Source: Adiantum capillus-veneris
Lineage: Eukaryota; Streptophyta; Polypodiopsida; Polypodiales; Pteridaceae
NCBI GenBank assembly: GCA_014529385.2
Contig: CM043960.1
Coordinates: 71,682,910-71,746,909, forward strand
Reading direction: 5' to 3'
DNA: 64,000 nt
Shown: positions 1 to 11,909 of the stretch, piece after piece
How positions within the stretch are numbered: the first letter of the stretch is position 1
How the letters are laid out: every line of letters begins with the position of its first letter
Program-made: the position numbers and the translations under genes
Notes under the pieces: model-generated
What the model was told of the DNA's origin: nothing
Databases searched by the model: none
The model's input: the letters and a program-made list of their open reading frames with translations, nothing else

Positions 1-550
1 CTGCGTCTTCAATGGCTGTTTGGATAGTCTGCTCCTGCAACACCAAATAGACTACACATAAAAAAGTGAAAAGGCCTCATGCACAAATATGCAAAGACAC
101 ACCCCTGTGACAAATATAGGAACAACTAACACACATTCAAGGTCATACTCTCCTTGTTTTCTTGTGAAGATCACAAGTGTGAAATGAAGAGAATCTCTCA
201 ACCCAAGTGCAAAATGAAGAGGTCATTAATCCTTCCCTATCCTCTATTTCTGCTATTAAACGTTCTACCCATAAAACAGAAGATGTACCAGCAAGTCTCT
301 TGAGAGAAGACTGAAAAACATTTCCTGTATGCCTGCCAGTTCTCAAGACCTTGGAGAAATGTCTCATACTTGCTTACACACCGGTCAAAGTGAGGAAAAA
401 CATAATGTTTTCACCAGACATGTAATGCAAAAGAGGCGATGAACATGTTTGAGTTATCTGCACTTTAGCCAATTTCAAATCAAAAAACAACTAAACATTA
501 GAACTATATCACCATACCATCCCATTGCTTAGCTCCTTCATTTTCCCTCT
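1..550. other. No gene recognised
   Basis: AT-rich sequence with only short chance reading frames. It lies immediately upstream of LINE-A and may hold the degraded 5' part of that element, but no conserved protein segment is readable on either strand. Confidence 0.5.
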
Positions 551-745
551 ATGGAAGCGAAGGACTTTTTGAAGAAGAGACCAACTCTTAAGAAGACGGG
601 CATCTTTCTCGGGGATGACCTTACCCTCTCACGGGTCGCCCATATGCAGAAGGTAATGCCAGAGATTAGAGCGGCAAGGGAAAAAGGTAAGATTGCTTTT
701 TACCGAGATGGAAGAGTGGTGATATTGGAGCCACGCTCCACATGA
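551..745 (+). pseudogene. LINE-A ORF1 C-terminal remnant
   Basis: A 64-codon open frame has the shape I associate with the C-terminal end of LINE ORF1 proteins, just upstream of the endonuclease: a segment IFLGDDLTLSR, a basic helix, then GKIAFYRDGRVVIL. It ends in a stop at 743-745, only a few codons before the endonuclease frame of LINE-A begins (about 746). The N-terminal bulk of ORF1 is missing or unreadable. The order ORF1 tail then endonuclease is seen in the sequence. The family assignment is by recall of LINE architecture and is moderate. Confidence 0.6.
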
Positions 746-749
746 CGGT

Positions 750-1944
750 GTGAAGCCTATGGGACCACACTCAAAGTTGCTACCTGGAATTGTAATGGAT
801 CTATGCGTCTTGATGTGGGAGCTTTTGAGGAGAGTTTTATTGGGAGAAACATCATCTTCTACTCTGAGATACATCAAGCCCCTGGGCAATCTATGCCTCA
901 CATTAGTGGGTACAAATGGGAGACAGCCTGTAAACAGGAGACACGATCAGAGCACAGAGGGCGGGGCTCAGGAGGAGTGGCAGTGTTATTCAGGGAGGAG
1001 TTGCAGCCATTGATACATATAGGTCGCAGGGATGAGCAAGCTAGGTACATGTGGGTGAGATTGAGGGCAGAGACTGGCAGATATTTTTACATTGCTATTT
1101 GCTACTTTCCCCTGAGTACGTCAGTATATGCACCACCCAGAGGACAGTCCCCTTTCTCTATTTTGGATGGTGACATTATCATTCTAGGGAACTTCAATGC
1201 TAGAACTGCCCATCATCAGACAATATTTTATGATACTTCAGAGGAGATGCTGAGAGAGCTGGATGTTGCACAGACGGGCCTATCCAGACTATCACGGGAT
1301 GGGGAACATATTGAGTATGGATGGCACTTGATAGACATGGAGACTGCACATGGATTGGCCATCTTGAATGGCCTACAGAGATTTCCTGCTACGGGAAGTT
1401 TCACATGCTTTCCACACAGACATGGAGCCAGCACAGTGGATTATGTCATGGCACAATCGAGCCTCATCTCTAGTATCCAGGATCTCATAGTTGGGTCCAG
1501 ACCTATTGAGGTAGCAGTGGATCATGATATTGTGTCGTTGACCATCTCTTTCCAGTTCAGTGTAGCACACAGTCCACGGGTAGCAGCCCCTACTCGCTAC
1601 ACCTTCACGCGGGAGACGGACTCTGTATACATAGACGGGATCTACATATGCCTATGCACTCAGGAGCCAGGGAGACCTCTGGAGGAGCTTACTACTATAC
1701 TGACACAGACATTACATGATGCAGCAGCAAAGGCATACCCACACACCCAGCTTGAGCAAAGACGCCATTCTGGGAGCATGCCTCAGGACAGCTGGTATGA
1801 TGAGGAATGCTCCTAGACTAGAGCTAGACTTCAGAGGGAAGTGCTTTTGAGGGACATCTCTAACAGACAGTCACAAATTGACTTCCGACGCCTAGTGCGG
1901 CGAAAGAAGAGGGCTTTTTGGCTCGACTAGAGCATGATCTATAC
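750..1944 (+). pseudogene. LINE-A apurinic endonuclease domain (ORF2 5' part)
   Basis: The frame carries the exonuclease-endonuclease-phosphatase signature of LINE ORF2. It has ATWNCNGS at about 777-800 (Asn of the active site), SEIHQ (catalytic Glu), the RGRGSGGVAVLF block, IIILGNFNAR, an STVDYVMA block, and VDHDIVSLTI where SDHxPV is usual. The expected GDFN Asp is Asn here, which would hurt catalysis. The frame stops at 1816; after frameshifts the RRKKRAF linker continues to about 1944. There the hAT element H1 interrupts it, and coding resumes at 35224. The start at 803 is an internal Met; the domain begins earlier. Confidence 0.85.
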
Positions 1945-1952
1945 TCTAAGTT

Positions 1953-2100
1953 GCATTATACGTTATACGGGAAACGTATAATACGTCATATACGGGCGTA
2001 TTTTACCTGATCCTATATTATACGGGCAACATTTTTTTTTTTCAGTTTTTCGATCGAAAGATGTATTGATCGAAAAAAAAAAAGTATATATACTGGCAAC
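1953..2100 (+). repeat. H1 left terminal and subterminal repeats
   Basis: Four TATACG-type repeats on both strands at 1955-2030, then TTTTTCGATCGAAAG at about 2046-2060 and a second GATCGAAA at about 2068. The same pair of motifs occurs inverted at 35040-35215. Clustered subterminal motifs of this kind are transposase-binding sites in characterised hAT elements; that role is inferred here. Confidence 0.65.
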
Positions 2101-3056
2101 GCGCCTTGTTGAGACTAGTGTTCCTCACAAAAGGTATTCCATATCAATAGGAGACAAAAAAAATTGAATTTTGTTTATAATTTGAAAAATAAAAATTCAA
2201 ATTTTTTAAAATTTTTTATTAAATCTAATTTAATGTTTTGTTAAAATTTTATTAATAATTTGTTTTAAAATCAAATTATGTAAACTTTTGTATGTTGTGT
2301 AGAGCTCAAACTCTCACTCATAGAAGGTGTTTATTTTTTAGGAATCACTTGCTACATGCTCAGTTTACTGATACGTGGAAGTGAATTAGTGATATAATTT
2401 AGAGATTACCGTTGTGTGCAGAGTGTACTCTCACATGAGGTTATTTGTCAGCAAAATATAATAGAATCGAAATCAGTTTTATTTAGATAAGTTTGATTTT
2501 GACGTACAGATATTTCTCACCTCAAAGTGAACATAGATAGAAATTTTGTTGTCCCCTGTAGAGCCATCACACTATGCTCTCACTGGAATCAAAATTTAGG
2601 AATCTCATGTTCAAATACATTGATATTTCCAACGAGAATCAATTGCAAGATTTGATCAATATTACGATTATCGTAATGTGTGAAAGCTTTAAGCTTGCAC
2701 TTTAGATAAATCGATAGAGTGCAATGGATTAAAATTATCCATTATCGTAATGTGTGAAAGCCAAAAGCTTACACTTTAGATGAATCGATATAGTGCAATG
2801 TGATTGAAACGTTTTGTTTCAAGTGATGTATCAAAATATGATTTGATTGACATGAGTTTATTGAAGAATGCAAAGACTCTTATTGTCTATTGTTAATTGA
2901 TAATGTAGCGCGAGATTAATTGATAATGTGCACAGATTTTGATCACTATATTGATCAATAGAGTATTGCTTGTGTAGTTTGTTGCTGTGAAGTAATTTTG
3001 TCCTCGAAATTAACAAGTACATTTGTTGATTTGGCAGCTTAAATTTATCTGTTAGC

Positions 3057-3312
3057 ATGGTGAAAGTACATGAGTGGAGTTACGTCCACGAGCTGCGTGC
3101 TGGAAAGAATACATAACGATTGAAATGCAAGACATGCGGCCATGAGTTCAGTGGTAATGCAACCAGAATCAAAGAGCATTTGTTTAAAATCCCTGGTAAT
3201 GTGTCCGAGTGTACAACGCCCGCCAAGAGATATTCACGCTAGATTGCCAAAGTACGCTCGCATTGCATAGCAAATTCTTGCAGCTAAAAAGAAAAGTGTT
3301 AATACCAAACAA
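3057..3312 (+). pseudogene. H1 transposase piece 1: BED-type zinc finger
   Basis: Starting at ATG 3057 the frame shows HEWSYV, then KCKTCGHEFSGN, TRIKEHLFKIPGNV and SEC. This is the C-x2-C...H pattern of the BED finger at the N-terminus of plant hAT transposases. In-frame stops follow GKNT and YSR, so it is not functional. It is cut at 3312 by W1 and resumes at 9509. Confidence 0.85.
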
Positions 3313-4703
3313 TGTTGCTAAATTGGCTTTATCTAACAGGAAAAATAATTCTAAATGAATTATTGGAATTTTAAGTGAGAGGGTTTTTCTCACTGGAGAC
3401 ATCCAAGTACAGAGTATTCTTGGTGCGTCATTCAAAGTCATGACGGGAACACTGTGAACGGGAATATCTATAAAGCCACCAAGAACGGGTACTTCTGATG
3501 CGTCACATCGGATGGGTGACAGGGAGCATCGGAAGAAGAATCCGACCATCCGGGAACGGACATCTCAGATGCGTCATAGGATGGGTGACATAGAGCATCG
3601 TGAAGGGGATTGTACCGTAAGTTCGGTGGGTATTCCTGATGCGTCACAAGGTAGGTGACGGGTGCATCGGAAAGGGGATATCCATAGTCGAGAGGAAATC
3701 CGAACTGGAAAAGAGGAATACGCGTAAAGACGCAAGCACAAGAATAAAGATGGGTTCTGAGAAGCTTTTCTTAAAAAGCGGAATATTTTAACGAGTTTTC
3801 CGGGAAGAGCGGATGCTTTCCCGCGAGGAATCTATGTTTGCATTGCATTCGTGCATGTGGTTGCATCCAGGGACGCCTCGGAAGTGTTGTGAAAAAGCAT
3901 TGTTTTAAACTTATAAGGTTTTATTGAGTTTTTGGGCAGGTTCAGACCAATTTTAAAATATGCCGACCGTCCACTTAATAAGTGGGCAGCCACTTAGAAA
4001 ATAAAGCAACAAAACCAGCCAGCGAATTCTCTCTCCCTATTTCGGGTAGAACCAAAAAAGAAAAAAAAAAAACGGCCGCGATCTCTACGCGAGCAGCTAT
4101 TCATGCCGTGGCCAAGGAGCTATAAAAGCATCACATGCCCTCACTAAAAGAAAGTTACCAACGCCAGCAAGAGAACACTCTGCCGCCAGAAGACGCGAGA
4201 GATCGCGAGACTACGAAGCACGGAAGTCGCTTTTCCCACGCAAGAGCGACAGGTATCTATTGCGGATTCGCCATACGAATTGTTGTCGTGTGTTTGCGTG
4301 TGTGTTTGCAGGTACTTCATCGCGAAGGAGAAGCGAGAAGGCTTCGGCCTACGCTTGAGAATTCCGGAAACGGAATTCGGAAATTGTCTGCGGACTCTCA
4401 ACTCCGAGTACAGACGGAAAAAGGATTGAGAGCTCGTCTCTCGGATTTCCCTTACGGGAAGGAACGACCATCGAGTCTGAGATTTAGAACAGAGGGGTTT
4501 TCTCCGGTTCTTGTGCTTGTAAAAAGATTTTCCCTAATAAAGAATTCTCTGTAAGGGGGGGGACCAACCCATCTTGTGGTCCCCAGTACTGTGTCGATCT
4601 TCTCACTCTCTATCTCTCTCTATATCCTCTGGCTTCAATATTAAGTGATAAATTCTATTTATCCGAGTATATTTTATATTGTTATGCGCTCCCGTTTGTG
4701 ACA
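3313..4703 (+). repeat. W1 5' LTR (1391 bp)
   Basis: It starts TGTTGC and ends TGACA. U3 holds about four degenerate repeats of roughly 70 bp (3420-3690). A TATA box TATAAAA lies at 4121-4127 and an AATAAA at about 4534, giving a likely U3-R-U5 layout. It differs from the 3' LTR by a deletion of about 20 bp near 3632 and by scattered substitutions, so the insertion is not very recent. Confidence 0.88.
3420..3690. repeat. W U3 tandem repeats with GATGCGTCA...GCATC arms
   Basis: About four units of roughly 70 bp each contain GATGCGTCA (or GGTGCGTCA) followed by GGTGAC and GCATCG, so each unit holds inverted TGACGCATC arms. The same array is in the 3' LTR (8190-8460) and in W2 (about 11110-11275 and 14595-14870). 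TGACG is the core of plant bZIP sites, so an enhancer role is possible but inferred. Confidence 0.75.
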
Positions 4704-4716
4704 GTGGTATCAGAGC
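4704..4716 (+). promoter_or_regulatory. W1 primer binding site (initiator tRNA-Met)
   Basis: GTGGTATCAGAGC follows the 5' LTR directly. TGGTATCAGAGC is complementary to the 3' end of plant initiator tRNA-Met and is a common retrotransposon primer site. Confidence 0.88.
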
Positions 4717-4776
4717 ATGGTCTCCTCTCTTTCTCTGTAAAGGAGGACGACTCTGGGAAGATACGGGAAGAAGCCA

Positions 4777-5724
4777 TGACAAGCCAAGAGAGAAGTAAGC
4801 AGGAGGAAACCTAAGTCCTGAAGGAAAAGCTCGCAGAGTTGGAAAAAAAAAAAATTTCTCTCTGCAAGAAGTCGACACAAGGCTTGGGATTCTCTGAGAA
4901 GGCGACAAGAGCATGATGCTCAAGAACCTAGAGAATCCAAGGAGCGGAATGCTCGAGATTCTTCAGAATCCAGAAAATATCCATGAACGTCAATCCAGAA
5001 CTATAGCCATGAAATCCCGTCATTCCGGGAAGGATATGAAGAAGGTCTCTAGACCTAGGAACACTTCCAGTCAATTTTGATACTTTTGACGGAAGGGAAG
5101 ATGCCCCGAAAGCTACCGCATTGATTCGACAAGTTTGAAGTTTCCTTTGCAAATGGCAATTTTTGAAAGAGCGTCGAAGATGAGGCATGTGATTAAACAC
5201 CTCAAGGGGATTGCAAGTACTTTGTGGTATACCAAAGCTCTGCAAGGAACTTACAACAAGACTTGGATTCAATTCAAGGCTGAATTTTTTGACAAATTTT
5301 TTCCTCTATGCTTTGAAGAAGGCATCCAAGAAGATTGGGATCGGTTTGCCCAATAGGAACACGAGTGAGTCAAAGCAAGTAGTGGTTCACTCTTGCCAAG
5401 GTAGGTCCATTCTTGATCCTCTCTGAGGAAGGAAAGATGAACAAATTTAATGAAGGACTTTTGCCCGAATTTTGTAAACCCATCTACAAGATACTTTGCA
5501 ACAGATGGTGGAGTCATCAATAAAAGCTGAAAGTGTACACCTTGATGTACATAGAATACAATCCCCGCAGTGGGACGAGAACCATTGAACACAGAAACAA
5601 CGAATTTCTGTTACCTCTCCTGGAAGGATACATTGCTATCCGGAGAAAGTTTGGAGTAACGGAACTCAATCTAACTCCTGAAATTTTTGACCCTCAAACT
5701 TTAAGTGAGAGGGAAGATCTTTGA
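4777..5724 (+). pseudogene. W1 gag remnant
   Basis: A short start MTSQERSKQEE with a lysine/glutamate-rich helix lies near 4777. At 5135-5356 a 73-codon frame resembles the retrotransposon gag core: MAIFERASKM, a TLWYTKAL block, TWIQFKAEFFDKFF, then EDWDRFAQ and a stop. A further open piece follows at 5533-5724. A segment IDLVSGSS at about 5893 may be a decayed aspartic-protease motif. No pol follows. The gag call rests on the W..L...TW..FK.EFF pattern. Confidence 0.6.
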
Positions 5725-8069
5725 TTAAAGTTAAATCTTTGAGGAACTCATAAAATGCGTATTGCTTTTATGCGCGACATATGCACGCGTCTAACCAGGA
5801 CAATCACTCTCGAGTGTTTATGAGAGTAGGGTTGAGTCAGAACATTGTTTTATACGATGAACTGCTTTGCTTAACCATCCGGAAGGCCCATGATTGATCT
5901 GGTATCCGGTAGTTCTCCAACAAATTGCCTGCTAGTGCGGGTAGGAAATTATGAAGGAACCATTCTGAGCTTTCAAGCAAAGAACAACTTTATCAATCTT
6001 AAGTACCTTACAAACCAACACTCCCTACCCGGTAAGGGAAGACCAATCTTTGCAAGGAGGAGATGCTGCTGCAGATTTCAGCCGTAAAGAAGACGTTGCC
6101 GGTGATGCCCATGGCTGCCCCAAGTGTACCAGATGTCGTCAAGACCCAGTGCGCGAGTTCCCTCGCGAAGAAGTGCCTACGGAGCGTGTTTTCATCGCAA
6201 CAAGCTGCTGTTTTTCTCTGTTTTCAGGCCATAAACGTCGTAGACGGGGCTGATTTACGAGAAGGAACCCGAGAACACACCTCTTTTGTGTGTAGGATTG
6301 GAAGAGAGGATTTTCTATGCAGAGATCTCTTCCGGGGAATTGCTTTTTCGAGAACCGAGTTGCGTTACGAGCGTCGTGACTTTGAAGGTACGATTTTTAT
6401 GTTATGATCTCTAAGTATTTGATTGCAGGTGTACTTCCTCTTTGTGAGGGAGTAGGAGCAGAAGAAGGCATGAGCCTCTGCAGAATAAAAGTGCTCTGAG
6501 GAACTAGAGCCAGATCAGCCCAAGGGTTTCGTACCCAAGTTCGGGAAGCAGATCCACGGATTGAAGAGAGGTAGACTCTCAAGATGTGATCCGGAAGTTG
6601 AAATTCCTAAGGAAAGGACTTCGTGTCCAAGAAAGCGGAGTTACTCTGCAGAAACAGGACTCTGGAAACAAAGTCGGAAAAGCGTTGCAGGGATGCCATT
6701 CCCTGAGTAGGACGGCAGAAAGGAAGGAACCATTCCGAGATTCCAAGCAAAGAAAAGCTTTCATTAAGCTTGAATACTCTTTAAGCCCACACCCCCTACC
6801 CGGTCAGGGAGGACATGGTAGTGCTTTTCGCACAAATGAATGAACACTCTCTTTATGAGAGAAGGAACAAGCGACGACTACGGCCTGTGCTCGAGGAATC
6901 CAAGGATTGAAATCCTAGTTATTTAATGAGAGATCGTCAAGTTGAGCGTCTTCGCTCTAAGGATCTTACGAAGGGAAGGTAATTTCCCAGGTTCACCAAA
7001 ACTCTAACACAGCTTAAGAATTATGTACACCTTTGGGTACATGGATAACACACGAAGATGCAGACCTATGCCAAGGAACTGGATGAGAGTTTTTTATACT
7101 CTCTTGAGCGCCTTTTTATGCGCAAGGATATTCCGACACGAGAATTAGATGTGTTCGGTAGAAGGATTCTCTACAGAGAAGAGGTTTTCTGATGGTCGTT
7201 GATTATTGAGTACGCTATGTGCTTTTATTATTACAGTAGCAACTTTTGGTTGCGGTATATGTTTCTCCATGAGCAGGTCAAGTAACATTTACACGCTGTT
7301 GGAATAAATTCGAACTATTATGTTCGTAAGAGTAAAATTTGCCAACCATTTTAAAATGGTAAGAATTACCTTAACCACATATGGGAGAACATCCCTGAGA
7401 ATCAAAGAGGGTTCGCTCTATTGTGAACCGGGTTTGAACGTACGTTCAGAAAATGCTATGGCTAGAATCCTATCTACCTGAGATTTTGCAAGGCGTCATT
7501 GATGCTTGCAAGGAGGAAAAGATTGGAAGGAAGTGCGCCGTGCTCAAGGAATCTTCGGATTGGAACCGTCCGCCTACGTTGAGCAACGGCCCGAAACAAG
7601 AACCTTCCTTAAGGTGATCACACACTTTGTTTGTGAAGGAAGACATCAAGATTAATACTCTTATGATTTGGGCATTCCCTATGTGGAAGGACACAAGAGG
7701 TTTAATATCCTCGGGACTAATAGCGCAAGGTTATGCGCAAGGACATAGACCTAAATTTATTTTTAGGAGGATGATTCTTCTCGGGATTGAGAAGCTGGAA
7801 TTGAGTTAACAGATTCTCGGAAAGACGCGAATGACGACTTCTTACATGGCTCGTAAGTTTAATGAATGGTGAAGGATATCCTCGAGGTACTAGAGGAAGG
7901 ACATGAACTGGTAAGGTAAGTATTGAATTATTGAATTTTTGTTTAATTTAATTTCTAAGTTCTCTTTTGAAAAAGGACTGGCTCAACTCACCATTGAACA
8001 AGATTTGAAATTTTCCGGTTTCTCCCCGGCAGTTCAGTTGGACCTCTACAGTTGAGGACAACTGTTTAT
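5725..8069 (+). other. W1 non-coding interior
   Basis: About 2.3 kb between the gag remnant and the polypurine tract has no retrotransposon protein on either strand. Parts of it recur in W2 (for example 6780-7100 against 11290-11650), so it is a family feature rather than an insertion. Confidence 0.7.
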
Positions 8070-8081
8070 AAGTGAGAGGGA
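8070..8081 (+). promoter_or_regulatory. W1 polypurine tract
   Basis: AAGTGAGAGGGA directly precedes the 3' LTR, the expected place for plus-strand priming. Confidence 0.75.
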
Positions 8082-9508
8082 TGTTGCTAAATTGGCTTTA
8101 TCTAACAAGAAAAATAATTCTAAATGAATTATTGGAATTTTAAGTGAGAGGGTTTTTCTCACTGGAGACAACCGAGTACAGAGTATTCTTGGTGTGTCAT
8201 TCAAAGTAATGACGGGAACACTGTGAACGGGAATATCTGTAAGGCCGCCAAGAACAGGTACTTCTGATGCGTCACATCGGATGGGTGACAGGGAGCATCG
8301 GGAAGAAGTATCCGACCATCCGGGAACGAACATCTCTGATGCGTCATAGGATGGGTGACATAGAGCATCGTGAAGGGGATTGTACCGTAAGTTCGGTAGG
8401 AAAGGACTAGGTGATGGATATTCCTGATGCGTCACAAGGTGGGTAACGGGTGCATCGGAAAGGGGATATCCATAGTCGAGAGGAAATCCGAACTGGAAAA
8501 GAGGAATACGCGTAAAGACGCAAGCACAAGAATAAAGATGGGTTCTGAGAAGCTTTTCTTAAAAAGCGGAATATTTTAACGAGTTTTCCGGGAAGAGCAG
8601 ATGCTTTCCCGCGAGGAATCTATGTTTGCATTGCATTCGTGCATGTGGTTGCATCCAGGGACGCCTGGGAAGTGTTTTGAAAAAGCATTGTTTTAAACTT
8701 ATAAGGTTTTATTGAGTTTTTGGGCAGGTTCAGACCAATTTTAAAATATGCCGGCCGTCCACTTAATAAGTGGGCAGCCACTTAGAAAATAAAGCAACAA
8801 AACCAGCCAACGAATTCTCTCTCCCTATTTCGGGTAGAACAGAAAAAAAAGAAAAAAAAAATGGCCGCGATCTCTACGCGAGCAGCTATTTATGCCGTGG
8901 CCAAGGAGCTATAAAAGCATCACATGCCCTCACTAAAAGAAAGTTACCAACACCAGCAAGAGAAGACTCTACCGCCAGAAGACGCAACAGATCGCGAGAC
9001 TACGAAGCACGGAAGTCGCTTTTCCCGCGCAAGAGCGACAGGTATCTATTGTGGATTCGCCATACGAATTGTTGTCGTGTGTTTGCGTGTGTGTTTGCAG
9101 GTACTTTATCGCGAAGGAGAAGCGAGAAGGCTTCGGCCTACGCTTGGGAATTCCGGAAACGGAATTCGGAAATTGTCTGCAGAGTCTCAACTCCGAGTAC
9201 ATACGGAAAAAGGATTGAGAGCTCGTCTCTCGGATTTCCCTTACGGGAAGGAACGACCATCAAGTCAGAGATTTAGAACGGAGGGGTTTTCTCCGGTTCT
9301 TGTGCTTGTAAAAAGATTCTCCCTAATAAAGAATTCTCTTTAAGGGAGGGGACCAACCCATCTTCTGGTCCCCAGTACTGTGTCAATCTTCTCACTCTCT
9401 ATCTCTCTCTCTATCTATTTCTCTCTATATCCTCTGACTTCAATATTAAGTGATAAATTCTATTTATCCAAGTATAATTTATATTGTTATGCGCTCCCGT
9501 TTGTGACA
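8082..9508 (+). repeat. W1 3' LTR (1427 bp)
   Basis: It matches 3313-4703 nearly end to end, including the ~70-bp U3 repeats, TATAAAA at 8910-8916 and the CT-rich tract near 9390-9430. It carries about 20 bp (near 8396) that the 5' LTR lacks but W2 retains, so the 5' LTR suffered the deletion. Confidence 0.88.
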
Positions 9509-10110
9509 ACAAACTGCAATGGATGTTGAAATGTCTTGTCAATGAGAGGACAGAGCATGTGCCTACGAAAGCAAATGATCACCATCCCCGATCAACTCCT
9601 TTTCACAGACATGCTTCAACGTTAGCAACAGCAAATCCTAGCTCAACTAAAGTTAGTAAAGCATCATCCAATGGACAAACGCTATAGGAAGCGATAGATA
9701 AGCAATGGTTGCTTGAGTTGCACTTGAAATGGACGCAAGATTTTGTGGCGTGTGGTATATCATTCAATGCTATGCGCAACCCCATATTTCAAGATGCTTT
9801 AATGAGCACGGCCAAAAAAGGGTTTGTGCTTCCTGATTATAATAAGATGCGCACAGAGTATCTATAGATAAAGTGAAAGACAGTACTGAAGCCATCCTCA
9901 AGCACACGGTGGTGGAGTTTGTTCCTGCATATGGTTGCACGATAGCGTTGGATGGATGGACCAACTATCAGAAGAAGCCGCTCATCAATGTGATGCTTAT
10001 CAATCTTAGAGGGTCTATGTTCGTAGAAGCCATTGACACCTCTTTAAAAGAGATGACTAGTGATTATCTAGCAAGCATATATGAGCATGCCATAGCAAAG
10101 GCAGGTGGAC
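9509..10110 (+). pseudogene. H1 transposase piece 2: DUF659-like region
   Basis: Reading resumes after W1. One frame gives a low-complexity linker and then DFVACGISFNAMRNPIFQDA, typical of hAT transposases before the catalytic domain. After a stop near 9865 and a frame change, TIALDGWTN and VMLINLRGSMFVEAIDTS at 9873-10110 give the DUF659 core with the first catalytic Asp region. It is cut by W2 at 10110. Confidence 0.88.
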
Positions 10111-11279
10111 TGTCACAAACGGGAGCGCATAGCAATATAAAATATACTCGGATAAATAAAATTTATCACTTAATATTGAAGCCAGAGGATATAGAGAGAA
10201 ATAGATATAGAGAGAGAGAGAGATAAAGTGAGAAGATCGACACAGTATTGGGGACCAGAAGATGGGTTGGTCCCCCCTCTTAAAGAGTATTCTTTATTAG
10301 GGAGAATCTTTTTACAAGCACAAGAACCGGAGAAAACCCCTCCGCTCTAAATCTCTGACTCGACGGTCGTTCCTTCCCGTAAGGGAAATCCGAGAGACAA
10401 GCTCTCAATCCTTTTTCCGTCTGTACTCAGAGTTGAGACTCCGCAGACAATTTTTTAATTCCGTTTCCGCAATTCCCAAGCGTAGGCCGAAGCCTTCTCG
10501 CTTCTCCTTCACGATGAAGTACCTGCAAACACACACGCAAACACACGACAACAATTCGTATGGCGAATCCACAATAGGTACCTGTCGCTCTTGCGCGAGA
10601 AAAGTGACTTCCGTGCTTCGTAGTCTCGCGATCTCTCGCGTCTTCTGGCGGCAGAGTCTTCTCTTGCTGGTGCTGGCCACCTCCCTTCAGTGAGGACATG
10701 TGGTGCTTTTATAGCTCCTTCACCACAGCACGAATAGCTGCTCGCGGAGAGATCGCGGCCTTTTTTTTTTTCTGTTCTACCCGAAATAGGGAGAGAGAAT
10801 TCGCTGGCTGGTTTTGTTGCTTTATTTTCTAAGTGGCTGCCCACTTATTAAGTGGACGGCCGGCATATTTTTAAAATTGGTCTGAACCTGCCCAAAAACT
10901 CAATAAAACCTTATAAGTTAAAAAGAACGCTTTCACAGCACTTCCCATGCGTCCCTGGATGCAACCACATGCACGAATGCAATGCAAACATAGATTCCTC
11001 GTGGGAAAGCGTTTGCTCTTCCCGGAAAACTCGTTAAAATATTCCACTTTTTAAGAAAAGCTTCTCAAAACCCATCTTTATTCTTGTGCTTGCGTCTTTA
11101 CGCCTATTCCGATGCACCCGTCACCCACCTTGTGACGCATCAGGAATACCCATCACCTAGTCCTTCCTACCGAACTTACGGTACAATCCCTTCACGATGC
11201 TCTATGTCACCCATCCTATGACGCATCAGAGATGTCCGTTCGCAGATGGTCGAATACTTCTTCCCGATGCTCCCTGTCG
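10111..11279 (-). repeat. W2 3' LTR, truncated
   Basis: It matches the W LTR from its GTTTGTGACA end through R, the TATA box and part of the U3 repeats. It then passes at about 11279 into sequence that corresponds to W1 interior near 7100. An internal deletion removed about 1.2 kb relative to W1. Confidence 0.82.
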
Positions 11280-11647
11280 CTCAAGAGAGTATAACAAACT
11301 CTCGTCCAGTTCCTTGGCATAGGTCTGCATCTTTGTGTGTTATCCATGTACTCAAAAGTGTACATAATTCTTACGCTGTGTTAGAGTTTCGGTGAACCTG
11401 GGAAATTACCTTCCCTTCGTAAAATCCTTAGAGCGAAGACGCTCAACTTGACGATCCCTTGGCTCGATCTTAGAGCAAAGCCCGCTCATCAAATAATCTA
11501 GGATTTTAATCCTTGGATTCGTCAAGCACAGGCCGTAGTCGTCGCTTGTTCCTTCCCTCGTAAACAGAGTGTTCATTTACTTGTGCGAAAAGCACTACCA
11601 TATCTTCCCTTACCGGGTAGGGGATGTGGCTTAAAGAGTATTCAAGC

Positions 11648-11872
11648 CATAGTTACCCGGAACGCGGAACGGGAACGGCAACGGGATCCCCGCGGAACGG
11701 GGGAACGGCTAGGGGTCCAGAACGGGAACGTCGCAGAACGGGAGGTATAAAAAACACCCTAATAGTGCAATTTTTAGCTCCTTGTGTTTAAATACAAGGA
11801 GTATTAGAGTGCTTTGACTCTAATACTCACAAAAAACTTGTTTTGAAGACCATTCAACCTTGCTATGATTAG

Positions 11873-11909
<37 letters not shown>

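Larger units (their letters stand above)
551..1944 (+). mobile_element. LINE-A, left half (split by H1)
   Basis: Non-LTR retrotransposon fragment with ORF1 tail and endonuclease. The frame reads YSK at 1942-1950 and continues as FLSQDSREAW from 35221-35250 onward. That reading requires removal of 33 kb between the two points. This split coding frame is the main evidence that everything from 1953 to 35215 entered as insertions. No 5' end or target-site duplication of the LINE itself was found. Confidence 0.8.
3313..9508 (+). mobile_element. W1: non-autonomous LTR retrotransposon (family W), plus orientation
   Basis: Two long direct repeats, 3313-4703 and 8082-9508, begin TGTTGCTAAATTGG and end GTTTGTGACA. 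A tRNA-iMet primer site follows the first and a purine tract precedes the second. The 3.4 kb interior has only a gag remnant and no reverse transcriptase, integrase or RNase H. The host flank reads AACAA at 3308-3312 and, overlapping the last LTR base, AACAA at 9508-9512, an imperfect 5-bp duplication. It interrupts the hAT transposase between BED finger and DUF659 region. Long LTRs with a mostly non-coding interior match the LARD class. Confidence 0.85.

Noticed and set aside
4135-4554. 139-codon open frame in the W LTR, also at 8770-9343
   Set aside because: It lies in the LTR leader, is open on both strands in several copies, and has no domain; openness follows from sequence composition.
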